DNA of 64,000 nucleotides from Microbacterium sp. TNHR37B (GCF_001620065.1 NZ_LQGV01000001.1:806001-870000); one strand, 5' to 3'. Shown: positions 43,645 through 54,208, numbered from the stretch's first letter. Notes: generated by a model from the sequence alone, not told the origin. A program made the numbers and translations.

Positions 43645-44412
43645 ATGAGCGAGAGCACCATCCGCGTCCCCTCGGCCCGACTCTGGTGGGAGATCTCGCT
43701 CGTCCTCGCGCTGTCGGTCGGACGCTCCGCGCTTTACTCCGTCCTCTCGCTGGTGCAGGCGCTGACGCGGGAACAGTCGCTCGGTGAGCAGTCGACGTCG
43801 CTGAACCCGGGCGCCAACGCCCAGGACTTCTGGGACGTGCTCTATCAGTTCCTCGGGCAGTTCTTCGCGCTCGCTCCGATCGCCCTGGCGATCTACTTCC
43901 TGTGGGAGCCGGGACGCTCCGCGTTCCGGCGCATCGGCCTCGACTTCCGGCGCTTCGGCCGCGACCTCGGCGGCGGAGTGCTCCTCGTCGCCGTCATCGG
44001 GGTTCCCGGCCTCGGGCTCTACGCCGCCGGGCGGGCGATGGGGATCACCCTGCAGGTGGACGCGTCCCCGCTCGACCCGTCGTGGTGGACGATCCCCCTG
44101 CTCCTGCTCGCCGCGGTCCGCGCGGGTCTCACGGAAGAGGTCGTCTTCATCGGCTACCTGTTCGATCGCCTCCGCCGGCTCGGCTGGAGCACCTGGACGA
44201 TCATCCTGTCCACCGCGGCGCTGCGCGGCGCGTACCACGCCTACCAGGGGTTCGGCGCGATCGTCGGCAACCTCGCGATGGGCATCGTCTTCGGATGGGT
44301 CTACCAGCGGTGGGGCCGCGTGATGCCCCTCGTCATCGCGCACACGCTCATCGACGTGATCGCCTTCATCGGCTACCCCCTGGCGTCCGCCTGGTGGCCC
44401 GGACTCTTCTGA
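43645..44412 (+). CDS. CPBP-family intramembrane protein (CAAX protease-like)
   Basis: A 255-residue protein with about six or seven helices. Conserved CPBP positions appear as LTEEVVFIGYLFDRL, RGAYHAYQG and VIAHTLIDVIAF. The canonical EExxxR reads EEVVFI, so Arg is replaced by Ile, while both His are kept. It may be a protease or an inactive relative that protects membranes. GGAGGGG lies upstream of the ATG at 43645. It is 26 bases behind the aminotransferase and likely its last co-transcribed gene. Confidence 0.8.
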   Translation: MSESTIRVPSARLWWEISLVLALSVGRSALYSVLSLVQALTREQSLGEQSTSLNPGANAQDFWDVLYQFLGQFFALAPIALAIYFLWEPGRSAFRRIGLDFRRFGRDLGGGVLLVAVIGVPGLGLYAAGRAMGITLQVDASPLDPSWWTIPLLLLAAVRAGLTEEVVFIGYLFDRLRRLGWSTWTIILSTAALRGAYHAYQGFGAIVGNLAMGIVFGWVYQRWGRVMPLVIAHTLIDVIAFIGYPLASAWWPGLF

Positions 44413-44433
44413 CCCGAGTCCGAACCACTCCAC

Positions 44434-47304
44434 TCAGGCGAAGGCCTCGATCGGCGGGCACGCGCAGACGAGGTTGCGGTCGCCGTAGGCATTGTCGATA
44501 CGGCGCACCGGCGGCCAGTACTTCGTCCGGATCAGGCTCCGGAAGGGATACACCGCCTCCTCCCGGCTGTACGCGTGGCGCCACTCCCCGGCGATGACCG
44601 ATTCGGCCGTGTGGGGCGCACCGACGAGCGGATTGTCGTCGGCCGGCCACTCCCCCGCTTGGACACGACGGGCTTCGGCATGGATGGCGATCATCGCCTC
44701 CACGAACCGGTCGAGCTCACCGAGGTCTTCAGACTCGGTCGGCTCCACCATGAGGGTCCCCGCCACCGGGAACGACATCGTCGGGGCGTGGAATCCATAG
44801 TCGATGAGGCGTTTGGCCACGTCGTCGACGGTGATGCCGGTCTCCTCCTTGAGGGGACGGAGATCGAGGATGCACTCGTGCGCGACGAGGTCGCCCTCAC
44901 CCGCGTACAGGACCGGGAAATGGTCCTTCAGCCGGTGCGCGACGTAGTTGGCCGCCAAGACCGCCGCTCCGGTCGCCTGCCGCAGCCCGGCCGTCCCCAT
45001 CATGCGCACGTAGGCCCAGGAGATCGGGAGGATCGAGGCCGACCCGTAGGGCGCCGCCGAGATCGGCCCGCCGTCGAAGACGAAACCTCCCGCGTGCTCG
45101 GCGCGCTGCGCCAGCGGGTGCGACGGCAGATACGGAGCGAGGTGCGCCTTGGCCGCGACGGGGCCGACGCCCGGTCCCCCACCACCGTGCGGGATCGCGA
45201 ACGTCTTGTGGAGGTTGAGGTGGGAGACGTCGCCGCCCAGATCGCCGAAGCGCGCGAATCCCAGAAGCGCGTTGAGGTTCGCCCCGTCGACATAGACCTG
45301 ACCTCCCGCCGCATGCACGGCGGAGGTGATCTCCACGACGTCCTGTTCGTACACGCCGTGCGTGGACGGATACGTGATCATGAGCGCGGCGAGCGTCTCG
45401 GCATGCGCCGCGATCTTCTCGCGGAGGTCGGCGAGGTCGACGTTGCCCGCCTCGTCGCACGCCACGACGACCACGCGCATCCCCGCCAGGACCGCGGAGG
45501 CGGCGTTCGTCCCGTGGGCGGACGACGGGATCAAGCAGACCGTGCGTTCCGTGTCGCCGTTCGCGTGGTGATAGCCGCGGATCGCGAGGAGCCCCGCCAG
45601 CTCCCCCTGCGAGCCGGCGTTCGGCTGCAGCGACACCGCGTCGTAGCCGGTCACCTCCGCCAGCCACGACTCGAGCTGCTCGATCATCACGAGGTACCCC
45701 GCGACGTCGTCGGCCGGGGCGAACGGATGCACCCGCGCGAACTCGGGCCAGGACACGGCAGCCATCTCGGTGGCGGCGTTGAGCTTCATCGTGCAGGAGC
45801 CGAGCGGGATCATTCCACGATCCAGCGCGTAATCGCGATCTGCGAGCTGCGCGAGGTAGCGCATCATGGCCGTCTCGGACCGGTGGACGTGGAAGACGGG
45901 GTGGGTCAGGTACTCGTCCTCGCGCACGAGGCCCGCCGGGATGTGCGAAGCGGCACCCGAGCCCGCGACGAACGCGAAGGCGCGCTGCGAGGGTCCGCCG
46001 AACACGTGCGCGATCGCATGGAGGTCGGCGACCGTCGTGGTCTCGTCGAGCGAGATGCCGACCGAGTCGCTGTCGCGGAACCAGAGCTGGAACCCGCGTT
46101 CGCGCGCCGCGTCCAGCACCTCTGCCGCGCGACCGGGAACCCGCACGACCAGGGTGTCGAAGTAGTGCTCGTGGAGCACGTCGTTCCCCGCCTCGACGAG
46201 CCATTCCCGGAGCATCGCGGCGTCGGTGGCGATCTTCGCCGCGATCGCCCGCAACCCATCGGGGCCGTGGTAGACGGCATACATCGATGCCATCACCGCG
46301 AGGAGCACCTGTGCCGTGCAGATGTTGCTGGTGGCCTTCTCGCGCCGGATGTGCTGCTCCCGCGTCTGCAGCGACAGGCGATAGGCGGGGTGACCCGCCG
46401 CGTCCTGGCTCACGCCGACGAGACGGCCCGGGAGCTGCCGCTCGAGCCCGGACCGCACGGCCATGTACCCCGCGTGGGGACCGCCGAAGCCCATCGGCAC
46501 GCCGAACCGCTGCGTCGTCCCGACCGCAATATCGGCCCCGAGCGACCCGGGCGATCGCAGCAGGGTGAGAGCGAGGAGATCCGCGGCGACGACCGCCAGC
46601 GCGCCGTTCGCCTGCGCGGCCGCGATGACCTCGGAAGGATCCCATACCCGCCCGCTCGCACCCGGGTACTGCACGAACACGCCGAACACGTCGAGGTCTT
46701 CGGGAAGCTCGCCGACGGCGAAAGCCACCTCGCGGATCTCGATGCCCAGGGCGGCCGCGCGGTGCGCGATCAGTGCCTTGGTCTGCGGGAAGGCATCGGC
46801 ATCGACGAGGAAGGTCGACGAACGGCTCCGTGAGGCGCGCCGGGCCACGAGCATGCCCTCCACGACCGCCGTCGACTCATCGAGCATCGACGCATTCGCC
46901 GTCTGCAGTCCGGTCAGGTCGGTGACCATCGTCTGGAAGTTGATGAGCGCCTCGAGACGACCCTGCGAGATCTCCGGCTGATAGGGGGTGTAGGCCGTGT
47001 ACCAGGACGGGTTCTCGAGAACGTTCCGAGAGATCACCGACGGCGTGACGGTGTCGTAGTAGCCGAGCCCGATCATCGACCTGGCCGGGCGGTTCAGTGC
47101 CGCCAGGTCACGCAGCTCCGCCAGGGTCTCCGCCTCACTCGCCGCCGCCGGGATGACGGAATCTGCCACCGGCTCCGCGTGGATCGACGAGGGAACCGCG
47201 CGGTGCACCAGCGCGTCGACCGACTCGTATCCGAGCGCGGCGAGCATCTGCCCCTGCGCGTCGGGCCCCGTTCCGATGTGACGACGGACGAAGGGGACGC
47301 TCAC
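44434..47304 (-). CDS. gcvP: glycine dehydrogenase (decarboxylating), glycine cleavage P protein
   Basis: A 956-residue full-length P protein (fused alpha and beta halves) that decarboxylates glycine and passes the aminomethyl group to lipoyl-GcvH. It opens [14 protein letters not shown]. The PLP Lys is in [17 protein letters not shown] (about residue 700); other family blocks are MIGLGYYDT and [15 protein letters not shown]. The ATG overlaps the gcvH stop (ATGA). It is the last gene of gcvT-gcvH-gcvP. Confidence 0.96.
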   Translation of the reverse strand: MSVPFVRRHIGTGPDAQGQMLAALGYESVDALVHRAVPSSIHAEPVADSVIPAAASEAETLAELRDLAALNRPARSMIGLGYYDTVTPSVISRNVLENPSWYTAYTPYQPEISQGRLEALINFQTMVTDLTGLQTANASMLDESTAVVEGMLVARRASRSRSSTFLVDADAFPQTKALIAHRAAALGIEIREVAFAVGELPEDLDVFGVFVQYPGASGRVWDPSEVIAAAQANGALAVVAADLLALTLLRSPGSLGADIAVGTTQRFGVPMGFGGPHAGYMAVRSGLERQLPGRLVGVSQDAAGHPAYRLSLQTREQHIRREKATSNICTAQVLLAVMASMYAVYHGPDGLRAIAAKIATDAAMLREWLVEAGNDVLHEHYFDTLVVRVPGRAAEVLDAARERGFQLWFRDSDSVGISLDETTTVADLHAIAHVFGGPSQRAFAFVAGSGAASHIPAGLVREDEYLTHPVFHVHRSETAMMRYLAQLADRDYALDRGMIPLGSCTMKLNAATEMAAVSWPEFARVHPFAPADDVAGYLVMIEQLESWLAEVTGYDAVSLQPNAGSQGELAGLLAIRGYHHANGDTERTVCLIPSSAHGTNAASAVLAGMRVVVVACDEAGNVDLADLREKIAAHAETLAALMITYPSTHGVYEQDVVEITSAVHAAGGQVYVDGANLNALLGFARFGDLGGDVSHLNLHKTFAIPHGGGGPGVGPVAAKAHLAPYLPSHPLAQRAEHAGGFVFDGGPISAAPYGSASILPISWAYVRMMGTAGLRQATGAAVLAANYVAHRLKDHFPVLYAGEGDLVAHECILDLRPLKEETGITVDDVAKRLIDYGFHAPTMSFPVAGTLMVEPTESEDLGELDRFVEAMIAIHAEARRVQAGEWPADDNPLVGAPHTAESVIAGEWRHAYSREEAVYPFRSLIRTKYWPPVRRIDNAYGDRNLVCACPPIEAFA

Positions 47305-47684
47305 TCCTCGCCACCTGTGAGGGCGACGTAGGCGTCTCGGTCCAGGAGTCCGTCCAGAGCGGACGCGTCGGCGACCTTCACCTTGATGAGCCAGGCGCCG
47401 AAGGCGTCGCCGTTGACGAGGGACGGGTCGTCGGAGACCGCGTCGTTCACCTCGACGATCTCGCCGCTGAGCGGTGCATACAGCTCCCCGACCGATTTCG
47501 TCGACTCGATCTCGCCGCAGACGTCACCGGCCGTCACGGCCGCTCCGACCGCCGGGAGGTCGACATAGACGACGTCGCCGAGCTTGTCAGCCGCGTAGTC
47601 GGTGATCCCGACCGTGGCCACGTCGCCGTCGAGGGCGATCCATTCGTGTTCCTGGGTGTAGGCGAGCGCGTGCAGGTCGGTCAT
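47301..47684 (-). CDS. gcvH: glycine cleavage system H protein
   Basis: A 127-residue lipoyl carrier. The lipoylation site is Lys63 in [16 protein letters not shown]-terminal [12 protein letters not shown] is typical. It shuttles the aminomethyl group between GcvP, GcvT and lipoamide dehydrogenase. It overlaps both neighbours by four bases. Confidence 0.96.
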   Translation of the reverse strand: MTDLHALAYTQEHEWIALDGDVATVGITDYAADKLGDVVYVDLPAVGAAVTAGDVCGEIESTKSVGELYAPLSGEIVEVNDAVSDDPSLVNGDAFGAWLIKVKVADASALDGLLDRDAYVALTGGEE

Positions 47685-48826
47685 GTTGTCCTCCGGTAGA
47701 ACGGCAGTGCGGTGACGGTGGCGGGGATACGGGTGCCTCGGACATCGAGGAAGAGTTCGGTGCCGAGCGCGCTGACGCGCGGGGAGACGAACGCCATCGC
47801 GATGGGGTGACCGAGCGTCGGGCTGAGGGCGCCGCTGGTCACTTCTCCGACGGGGGAACCCTCGGCGTCCAGGACGGCGTAGCCGGCGCGCCCCGCCCGG
47901 CGCCCCTCCGCGACGAGTCCGACGAGGACCGGAGCGTCGCCCGCGACGACCGCGGCAAGGGACTGCTTGCCCACGAAGTCGTCTTTGTCCAGGGCGACCA
48001 CCCGGCCGAGCCCCGCTTGGGCGGGGAGGATCTCGGCCGACAGCTCGTGCCCGTGCAGCGGCATGCCCGCTTCCAGACGCAGGGTGTCGCGCGAGGCGAG
48101 CCCGGCCGGCACGAGTCCGCGGGGTCCGCCCGCTCGAAGAAGAGCGTCCCAGAGCTCGCCCGCGCGCTCGTTGGTCACGAGGAGCTCGAACCCGTCCTCG
48201 CCGGTGTACCCCGTCCGGGCGACGAAGAGCTCGTCGCCCGCGAACGTACCGTTCCGCCACGCATAGAAGCCGAGGTCATCGAGCCCGGGGATCTCGACGG
48301 ACTCGGTATCGGCGAGGATCTCCGCCGCGCGTGGCCCCTGCACGGCGATGAGCGACACCTCTGCGGAGATGTCCCGGACCGCGACGTCGAAACCCGCCGA
48401 GCGCTCGGCGAAGGCCGCGGCGACGACGGCGTGGTTACCCGCGTTGGAGATCACGAGGTAGGAGTCCTCCCCCTGCCGGTACACGATCACGTCGTCTACG
48501 ACACCGCCCGCGTCGTTGAGCAGCAGCGAGTACTTCGCCTTGCCCTCTCGCAGGACCGACAGCCGGCCCGCGAGCGCATAGTCCAGGAACGCGCCGGAAT
48601 CGGGTCCGTCGATTCGGAACTCGGCCATGTGGGAGATGTCGAACAGCCCCGCGGCCGTGCGGACGGCGTGGTGCTCGGCGAGGTCGGACGTGTATCGCAC
48701 GGGCATCGACCAGCCGCCGAAGTCGGTGAACGAGGCGCCGAGCGCCCGGTGCCTGTCGGCGAGCGGAGTCTCGGCGAGCGCGGTGGCGGGCACCGGATCG
48801 CCGTTGGGCAGAGCTGGGTCGGTCAT
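47681..48826 (-). CDS. gcvT: glycine cleavage system aminomethyltransferase (T protein)
   Basis: A 381-residue THF-dependent aminomethyltransferase. Family blocks [37 protein letters not shown] and [12 protein letters not shown] are present. It transfers the methylene group to tetrahydrofolate and releases ammonia. It is the first gene of the operon; the tandem glycine riboswitch ends about 50 bases upstream of its ATG. Confidence 0.95.
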   Translation of the reverse strand: MTDPALPNGDPVPATALAETPLADRHRALGASFTDFGGWSMPVRYTSDLAEHHAVRTAAGLFDISHMAEFRIDGPDSGAFLDYALAGRLSVLREGKAKYSLLLNDAGGVVDDVIVYRQGEDSYLVISNAGNHAVVAAAFAERSAGFDVAVRDISAEVSLIAVQGPRAAEILADTESVEIPGLDDLGFYAWRNGTFAGDELFVARTGYTGEDGFELLVTNERAGELWDALLRAGGPRGLVPAGLASRDTLRLEAGMPLHGHELSAEILPAQAGLGRVVALDKDDFVGKQSLAAVVAGDAPVLVGLVAEGRRAGRAGYAVLDAEGSPVGEVTSGALSPTLGHPIAMAFVSPRVSALGTELFLDVRGTRIPATVTALPFYRRTT

Positions 48827-48876
48827 GAGTTCTCCCGGGTCGGGCGGGCAGACGCCGAGAACCGGCGTCCGTGAAC

Positions 48877-49065
48877 TCCCCCTCTGTCATTGGCCTGAGA
48901 GTTTCGCCCCTCGCGCACGGCGGCGGGCTTTCACCTTCGGCACGATCCGCGGACGGATCGTTTTCCAGAGCGGCCGGACGCGAGCGGTACGCGGACCTGA
49001 GAGATTGGCGGGGAGGCTTGCTCCTTCGGTGCCCGGGCCCTGGGCCCGGAGCTCTCCCGCACACG
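48877..49065 (-). ncRNA. tandem glycine riboswitch controlling gcvTHP
   Basis: Read on the minus strand, the first aptamer starts at GCGGGAGAGC (49060-49051), contains ACCGAAGGAGCAAGC and closes with AATCTCTCAGG. A linker leads to the second aptamer, CTCTGGAAAACGATCC, GCCGAAGGTGAAAGC, then CGAAACTCTCAGG and GACAGAGGGG near 48880. Both glycine-binding cores carry the conserved GGAGA/CCGAAGG.GAAA/CUCUCAGG pattern. Glycine binding should switch on the cleavage operon. Confidence 0.95.
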
Positions 49066-49094
49066 TCATGCGGCCTGTCTTCAGTTGCAGGCCC

Positions 49095-49100
49095 AGCATA
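49095..49100 (-). promoter_or_regulatory. -10 box TATGCT for the glycine riboswitch transcript
   Basis: TATGCT predicts transcription from about 49088, just ahead of aptamer 1. The -35 region falls in the last codons of the marP-like gene. Confidence 0.45.
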
Positions 49101-49107
49101 GCGTGGG

Positions 49108-50292
49108 CTAGCTCGTGCACCGCCCTGACGCGACGGTGGGGCTCGAGGCGTCGATGCCGTCCAGTGCCGGCCGCACCTCGGCGCTGGTCATGGCGTAGCC
49201 GCGACGGTCACCGTCGACGCCGCGCGCGAAGACGACTCCGATCACCTCACCCTCGGCGTCCAGGAGGGGACCTCCGGAGTTCCCGGGGCGCACCTCCGCG
49301 TCCAAGGCGTAGACCTCGCGCGCGGCGACGGACTGATCGTAGATGTCGGGGACGGGCACGGGCCCCACGCTCAGCACGGCAGCAGCCCCGCTCGTGAAGG
49401 GGCCGCCGAGGGGATACCCCTGCACCGCGGCGCGGGTGCCGGGTTCGGCCGGCGCCGCCAGTCCCAACGGCGCGGTGGGCAGTCCCCGTACCGCGATCAC
49501 GGCGAGATCGTCGACGGGGTCGAGATACACGAGCCGCCCTTCCGCCGCGATGCCTCCGGGAAGCTCGACGATCGGCGCGTCGACACCGGCGACGACGTGG
49601 GCGTTGGTGACCACGAGACCGTCGGCCGCGACGAAGCCCGAGCCGGTCATCGACCGGCCGCAGCTGTACGCGGTGCCGCTGATCCGCGCCACTGACTGCG
49701 CCGCCCGTTGCAGCTCAGGATCATCGAGAGCGATCGGCGGGCCCGTCACCGGGGTCGTCACCCCGATGACCTCCGCCAGACGCGGCACGGTGTCGTCGAT
49801 GACGAGCGAACGCAACTGCGCCACGACATCGGCGACAGGTGCCGGCGTCGCATCGTCGATGACCGTGAGCACTCGGGACGAGGCGACCGCCGCGGACACG
49901 ACGGGGATTCCGGCGGTCTTCAGTCCTGCAGCCAGCGTGGTGACGACGAGGGTCGTGGCGAGAAGGCTCACGACTCCGCCGAAGAACCGCTCCACGCCAC
50001 GAAGCCGGGCGCGGTCGGCGCCACGGCGGACGACGGCGCCGATCCCCGCCCCGATACCGACCGCCAGCAGGACGATCGCGACGGCGAGCGCCGCCAACGC
50101 GACGCTGCGCCACAGGCCCGCCGGAACCACCGTCGAGACCGCGGGCGTGGCCAACGGCACGAGCCAGAGAGCGGCCAGCGCCCCGGCCACCATGCCGACG
50201 ATCACTCCGAGGCTCGCGAAGAATCCGCGCGTGAAACCCGAGACGAGAGCCACCGCCAGGACGATCAGCACCACGATGTCAACGACGAGCAT
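49108..50292 (-). CDS. MarP-like membrane serine protease (CvpA + trypsin-like domain)
   Basis: A 394-residue protein. Four N-terminal helices of the CvpA type (about 5-25, 30-50, 62-85, 100-125) anchor an extracytoplasmic trypsin-like domain (about 185-394). The triad is visible: His232 in TNAHVVAG, Asp261/262 in DPVDDLAVIAV and Ser339 in PGNSGGPLL. Cys in AYSCGRSMTG and the terminal SGRCTS could form the disulfide known in MarP. By homology it would support acid or oxidative resistance through periplasmic proteolysis. GGAGGGGG upstream fixes the ATG at 50292. Confidence 0.88.
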   Translation of the reverse strand: MLVVDIVVLIVLAVALVSGFTRGFFASLGVIVGMVAGALAALWLVPLATPAVSTVVPAGLWRSVALAALAVAIVLLAVGIGAGIGAVVRRGADRARLRGVERFFGGVVSLLATTLVVTTLAAGLKTAGIPVVSAAVASSRVLTVIDDATPAPVADVVAQLRSLVIDDTVPRLAEVIGVTTPVTGPPIALDDPELQRAAQSVARISGTAYSCGRSMTGSGFVAADGLVVTNAHVVAGVDAPIVELPGGIAAEGRLVYLDPVDDLAVIAVRGLPTAPLGLAAPAEPGTRAAVQGYPLGGPFTSGAAAVLSVGPVPVPDIYDQSVAAREVYALDAEVRPGNSGGPLLDAEGEVIGVVFARGVDGDRRGYAMTSAEVRPALDGIDASSPTVASGRCTS

Positions 50293-50433
50293 GCCGATCC
50301 CCCTCCTGCGCTGCGGCAACCACCGTAACGAGGGGCGGCTCGGATTTGCCTGAGCATCGTTCCTGCGCGTCGGCGGTGACGCGCCGGGCGTTATCACCGG
50401 CCGGGCGGATTTGCCCTTCGAGTCACAGAGACC

Positions 50434-50455
50434 CTAAGATCGTTCAGGAACTTAG
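50434..50455. promoter_or_regulatory. candidate NrtR operator CTAAG-N12-CTTAG
   Basis: CTAAG (50434-50438) and CTTAG (50451-50455) are inverted around 12 bases that include GTTC-AG-GAAC, just before the regulator's ATG. Direct copies of GAGTCAC flank it at 50420-50426 and 50455-50461. Autoregulation of the NAD operon would fit. Confidence 0.45.
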
Positions 50456-50462
50456 AGTCACC

Positions 50463-51173
50463 ATGACACAAACACCTTCCTCCCCTGTCGACGGCATGGA
50501 GATCCGCGTGGCGGTCTCCACCGTCATCTTCAGCCTGCGCCACGACCGCGATGCGGAGATCCCTCGTGTGATCGTCCCTCTTGTCCGCCGCACGCGCGAC
50601 CCTCACGAGGGTCAGTGGGCGCTCCCGGGCGGCTGGCTGGGCGCGGCGGAGAACCTCGAGGCCGCCGCGTCGCGCACGCTCGCCGAGACGACCACGCTCG
50701 CCCCGAGCTACCTGGAGCAGCTCTACGCGTTCGGCGATGTGGACCGGTCGCCCAGCCGCGTCGTCTCGATCGTCTACTGGGCGCTGGTGCGCGAGGACGA
50801 CTCCCGCAACTCCGAGCTCCACAACGTCGCCTGGTTCGACGTCGACGCGTTGCCCGCCCTCGCCTTCGACCACGCGCAGATCCTCGATTACGCCCTCTGG
50901 CGCCTGCGCAACAAGGTCGGCTACAGCCGGATCGCGCACGGCCTCCTGGCCGAGACCTTCACCCTCGCCGACCTTCGCGAGGTCTACGAGGCCATCCTCG
51001 GACGGCGCCTCGACCCGGCGAACTTCCGCCGACAGGTCGAGAACTCGGCCACGCTCATCCCGACAGACCGCTTCCGCACCGGAAGCCACCGCCCCGCACG
51101 TCTCTACCGCTACAACCACGCCGTCGAACTCGCCGACCGCGGACCTCTCCCGGGGTCTGCGGCCGATCACTGA
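50463..51173 (+). CDS. nrtR: NrtR-type Nudix-related transcriptional regulator of NAD synthesis
   Basis: A 236-residue protein with an N-terminal Nudix fold (about 12-150) and a C-terminal winged helix (about 158-236, FTLADLREVYEAILGR then LDPANFRRQVE). The Nudix box is degenerate (RTLAETTTL where REUxEExGU is expected), so it should bind ADP-ribose-like effectors rather than hydrolyse them. It lies 42 bases before nadA on the same strand, the classic NrtR setting. The -10-like TAGAGT stands four bases before the ATG. Confidence 0.85.
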   Translation: MTQTPSSPVDGMEIRVAVSTVIFSLRHDRDAEIPRVIVPLVRRTRDPHEGQWALPGGWLGAAENLEAAASRTLAETTTLAPSYLEQLYAFGDVDRSPSRVVSIVYWALVREDDSRNSELHNVAWFDVDALPALAFDHAQILDYALWRLRNKVGYSRIAHGLLAETFTLADLREVYEAILGRRLDPANFRRQVENSATLIPTDRFRTGSHRPARLYRYNHAVELADRGPLPGSAADH

Positions 51174-51215
51174 CCACCCGCAGACGCACCGCGCGCCCTC
51201 ACTCGAAGGAACCCC

Positions 51216-52529
51216 ATGGCCGCCACCGCCCTGACCCTCCAGCCCCGACCGCTCGACCCGAGCGTCGACCACGAGATCCAGGCGATCGTGGCCGGAGAGC
51301 TCGTGGCCGAGACCTGCAACACCGACCTGGCCGCCGCTCCCTGGACCTTCGACACCCGTCCCGGGTACGGTCCGGGATCGTCCATGGGCGACGTCATCCC
51401 CGCGGGCGCACCGCGCCAGGGGGCGCTCCCCGAGGAATACCGCACGGCCGACGAAGCCGAACTCGCCGACCGCATCCGACGGGCGAAAGAGACGCTCGGC
51501 GACCGGGTCGTGGTGCTCGGCCACTTCTACCAGCGCGAGGAGGTCGTGGTGCATGCCGACTACGTCGGCGACTCGTTCCAGCTCGCCCGCGCGGCCAAGG
51601 CCCACCCCGAGGCCGAGGCGATCGTCTTCTGCGGGGTCCACTTCATGGCCGAGACGGCCGACCTCCTCTCCGGCGCCGATCAGGCGGTGATCCTGCCGAA
51701 TCTCGCCGCCGGATGCTCGATGGCCGACATGGCAGACATCGATCAGGTCGAGGAGTGCTGGGAACAGCTGGCCGACGTGCTCGGCGACCTCGACACCCCC
51801 GACGAGGACGGGCTCCTTCCCGTGATCCCGGTGACCTACATGAACTCCTCCGCCGCCATCAAGGGTTTCGTCGGGCGCCACGGCGGGATCGTCTGCACCT
51901 CCTCGAATGCCCGCACCGTGCTGGAATGGGCGTTCGCCCGTGGTCGGCGCGTGCTGTTCTTTCCCGATCAGCACCTCGGACGCAACACCGCCAAGGCGAT
52001 GGGCGTGAGGCTCGAGGAGATGCCGATGTGGAACCCGCGGCGCCCCCTCGGCGGTTCCACGGCGACGCAGGTGCAGGACGCGCGCGTCATCCTCTGGCAC
52101 GGCTTCTGCTCCGTCCACCGACGCTTCACGGTGGACCAGATCACCCAGGCGCGGCGAGAGCACCCCGGAGTCCGTGTCATCGTGCACCCGGAATGCCCGA
52201 TGGACGTGGTCGACGCCGCCGATGAGGCCGGCTCCACCGACTACATCCGGAAGGCCATCGCCGCCGCGACCGAGCCCACGACGTTCGCGATCGGGACGGA
52301 GATCAACCTCGTCCAGCGCCTGGCCGCGCAGTACCCCCAGCACGAGATCTTCTGTCTCGACCCCGTCGTGTGCCCGTGCTCGACGATGTACCGCATCCAT
52401 CCGGGCTACCTCGCCTGGGTGCTGGAGGGCCTCGTCGCCGGTGAGGTGCGCAACCGCATCACGGTTCCCGGCGACGTCGCCGAGCCCGCCCGCGTCGCCC
52501 TGGAACGCATGCTGGCGGCCCAGCCGTGA
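51216..52529 (+). CDS. nadA: quinolinate synthase
   Basis: A 437-residue NadA that condenses iminoaspartate with DHAP to quinolinate using a 4Fe-4S cluster. Cluster cysteines are expected in IVFCGVHFM, GIVCTSSNA and VVCPCSTMY. Other blocks: GHFYQREEVVVHADYVGDS and HPECPMDVVDAADEAGST. The long actinobacterial form carries about 90 extra N-terminal residues. Its stop overlaps the nadB start (GTGA). Confidence 0.95.
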   Translation: MAATALTLQPRPLDPSVDHEIQAIVAGELVAETCNTDLAAAPWTFDTRPGYGPGSSMGDVIPAGAPRQGALPEEYRTADEAELADRIRRAKETLGDRVVVLGHFYQREEVVVHADYVGDSFQLARAAKAHPEAEAIVFCGVHFMAETADLLSGADQAVILPNLAAGCSMADMADIDQVEECWEQLADVLGDLDTPDEDGLLPVIPVTYMNSSAAIKGFVGRHGGIVCTSSNARTVLEWAFARGRRVLFFPDQHLGRNTAKAMGVRLEEMPMWNPRRPLGGSTATQVQDARVILWHGFCSVHRRFTVDQITQARREHPGVRVIVHPECPMDVVDAADEAGSTDYIRKAIAAATEPTTFAIGTEINLVQRLAAQYPQHEIFCLDPVVCPCSTMYRIHPGYLAWVLEGLVAGEVRNRITVPGDVAEPARVALERMLAAQP

Positions 52530-54208
52530 CCCACCCCGTCGCTGCGCGGTCGTGTGCGGACGAGCCCGCACACGTCGTCGTCGCCGGCTCCGGCATCGCC
52601 GGGCTCACCGCAGCGCTCCACGCCGCCGATAAGGGCTGCCGCGTGACGCTCGTGACCAAGAACGCGCGGGAAGAAGCAAACACCCGCTACGCCCAGGGCG
52701 GGATCGCCGCCGTGATGTTCGAGGACGACCAGGTGGAGTCGCACGCGCAGGACACGCTCGTCGCGGGTGCGGGGCTGTGCGACCCGGACGCGGTCGCGGT
52801 GCTGACGTCGGAGGGGCCGGGACGCGTGCGCGAGCTGATCGCGCTCGGGGTCGCCTTCGATCGGTCTCCGGAGGGAGTCTTGCGGCGGGGTCTCGAAGCC
52901 GCGCACTCCGCACCGCGGGTGCTCCATGCGGGAGGCGATGCGACCGGCGCCGTCATCGAGGCGGCCCTCGTCGCCCGCGTGCGGCAGAGCGGCGTCGCGA
53001 TCCTCGAGCACACACTCGTCGTGGACGCCGTCATCGACGGTGGCCGTGTCACGGGCGTCACCGTCCTGCAGGAAAGACCGGGCCGCGAGGGCCGACGGTC
53101 CACGAGCGATGCGCCCGGCACGATCGGCTGCGACGCGCTCGTGCTCGCCACCGGCGGCGTGGGCGAGTTGTACGCCCATACGACGAACCCGCGCATCGCC
53201 ACCGGCGACGGCATCGCGATCGCCCGGCGCGCCGGAGCCCGAGTGCGCGACCTCGAGTTCGTCCAGTTCCATCCGACGGTGCTTCCCACCTGCCGCGCGG
53301 AGGCCGGCGTCGGCGAAGCCTTCCTCGTCTCCGAGGCCGTTCGCGGGGAGGGCGCCGTTCTGCGCGACCGCGAAGGTCGGCGCTTCATGCCGGACATCCA
53401 TCCCGACGCGGAACTCGCTCCGCGTGACATCGTCGCCCGCGCGATCGCCGCCCAGATGCGACGACAGGACGGAACCCCCGTGCTGCTGGACGCCACGGGG
53501 CTGCGCTCCGACGATGAGACGACGTCTCGTTTCCTCGCCGAACGCTTCCCGACGATCGACGCCGCGGTGCGCGCGCGCGGCCTCGACTGGTCGCGCACAC
53601 CGATCCCCGTCACTCCTGCCGCCCACTACGCGATGGGCGGGGTGGAGACCGACCTCTGGGGGCGCACCGGCGTCCCGGGCCTGTACGCCGTCGGCGAGGT
53701 CGCCCGCACCGGTGTGCACGGCGCCAACCGCCTCGCCTCGAACTCGCTGCTGGAGGGGGCCGTGTTCGGGGCCCGCGCGGGCGAGCGCATCGCGGCCGAC
53801 ACGCTCGGCGCCCGCGCGGGCGAGCCCTGGCCCGTCGACCTCCCGGTCCCGCCCCGCGATGCGGAGCTCCCGGCGGCTCCGCTCGGTCTCGACGCGGACG
53901 GCTTCACGCGTCACGGCCTGCAGGAACTGATGTGGGCGCACGTCGGCCTCGTCCGAGACGATGCAGGGCTGCGCCACGCCGCGGCCGTCATCGATCGGTG
54001 GGAGCGGGCGCTTCCCGCGCCGCAGAACCTCCGCGACCATGAGGATGCCAATCTCCTGCTCGTCGCGCGCGAGATCGTCGCGGCGGCGCGGGCGCGAACG
54101 CGCTCGGTCGGCGCGCACTTCCGCAGGGACGACACCGAGTCACCGCGTCACCCGATACCCGGCCTTCGACACGGCCACGCCCCGCTCTCCGGAAAGGTGA
54201 CCGCCTGA
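52526..54208 (+). CDS. nadB: L-aspartate oxidase
   Basis: A 560-residue flavoprotein that oxidises L-aspartate to iminoaspartate, the NadA substrate. The FAD-binding motif VVVAGSGIAGLTAALHAAD is N-terminal. Family blocks YAQGGIAAVM, THTTNPRIATG-like YAHTTNPRIATGDG, FVQFHPTVLP and ARTGVHGANRLASNSLLEG follow. The GTG start overlaps nadA; the stop overlaps the nadC ATG. Confidence 0.95.
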   Translation: MTHPVAARSCADEPAHVVVAGSGIAGLTAALHAADKGCRVTLVTKNAREEANTRYAQGGIAAVMFEDDQVESHAQDTLVAGAGLCDPDAVAVLTSEGPGRVRELIALGVAFDRSPEGVLRRGLEAAHSAPRVLHAGGDATGAVIEAALVARVRQSGVAILEHTLVVDAVIDGGRVTGVTVLQERPGREGRRSTSDAPGTIGCDALVLATGGVGELYAHTTNPRIATGDGIAIARRAGARVRDLEFVQFHPTVLPTCRAEAGVGEAFLVSEAVRGEGAVLRDREGRRFMPDIHPDAELAPRDIVARAIAAQMRRQDGTPVLLDATGLRSDDETTSRFLAERFPTIDAAVRARGLDWSRTPIPVTPAAHYAMGGVETDLWGRTGVPGLYAVGEVARTGVHGANRLASNSLLEGAVFGARAGERIAADTLGARAGEPWPVDLPVPPRDAELPAAPLGLDADGFTRHGLQELMWAHVGLVRDDAGLRHAAAVIDRWERALPAPQNLRDHEDANLLLVAREIVAAARARTRSVGAHFRRDDTESPRHPIPGLRHGHAPLSGKVTA

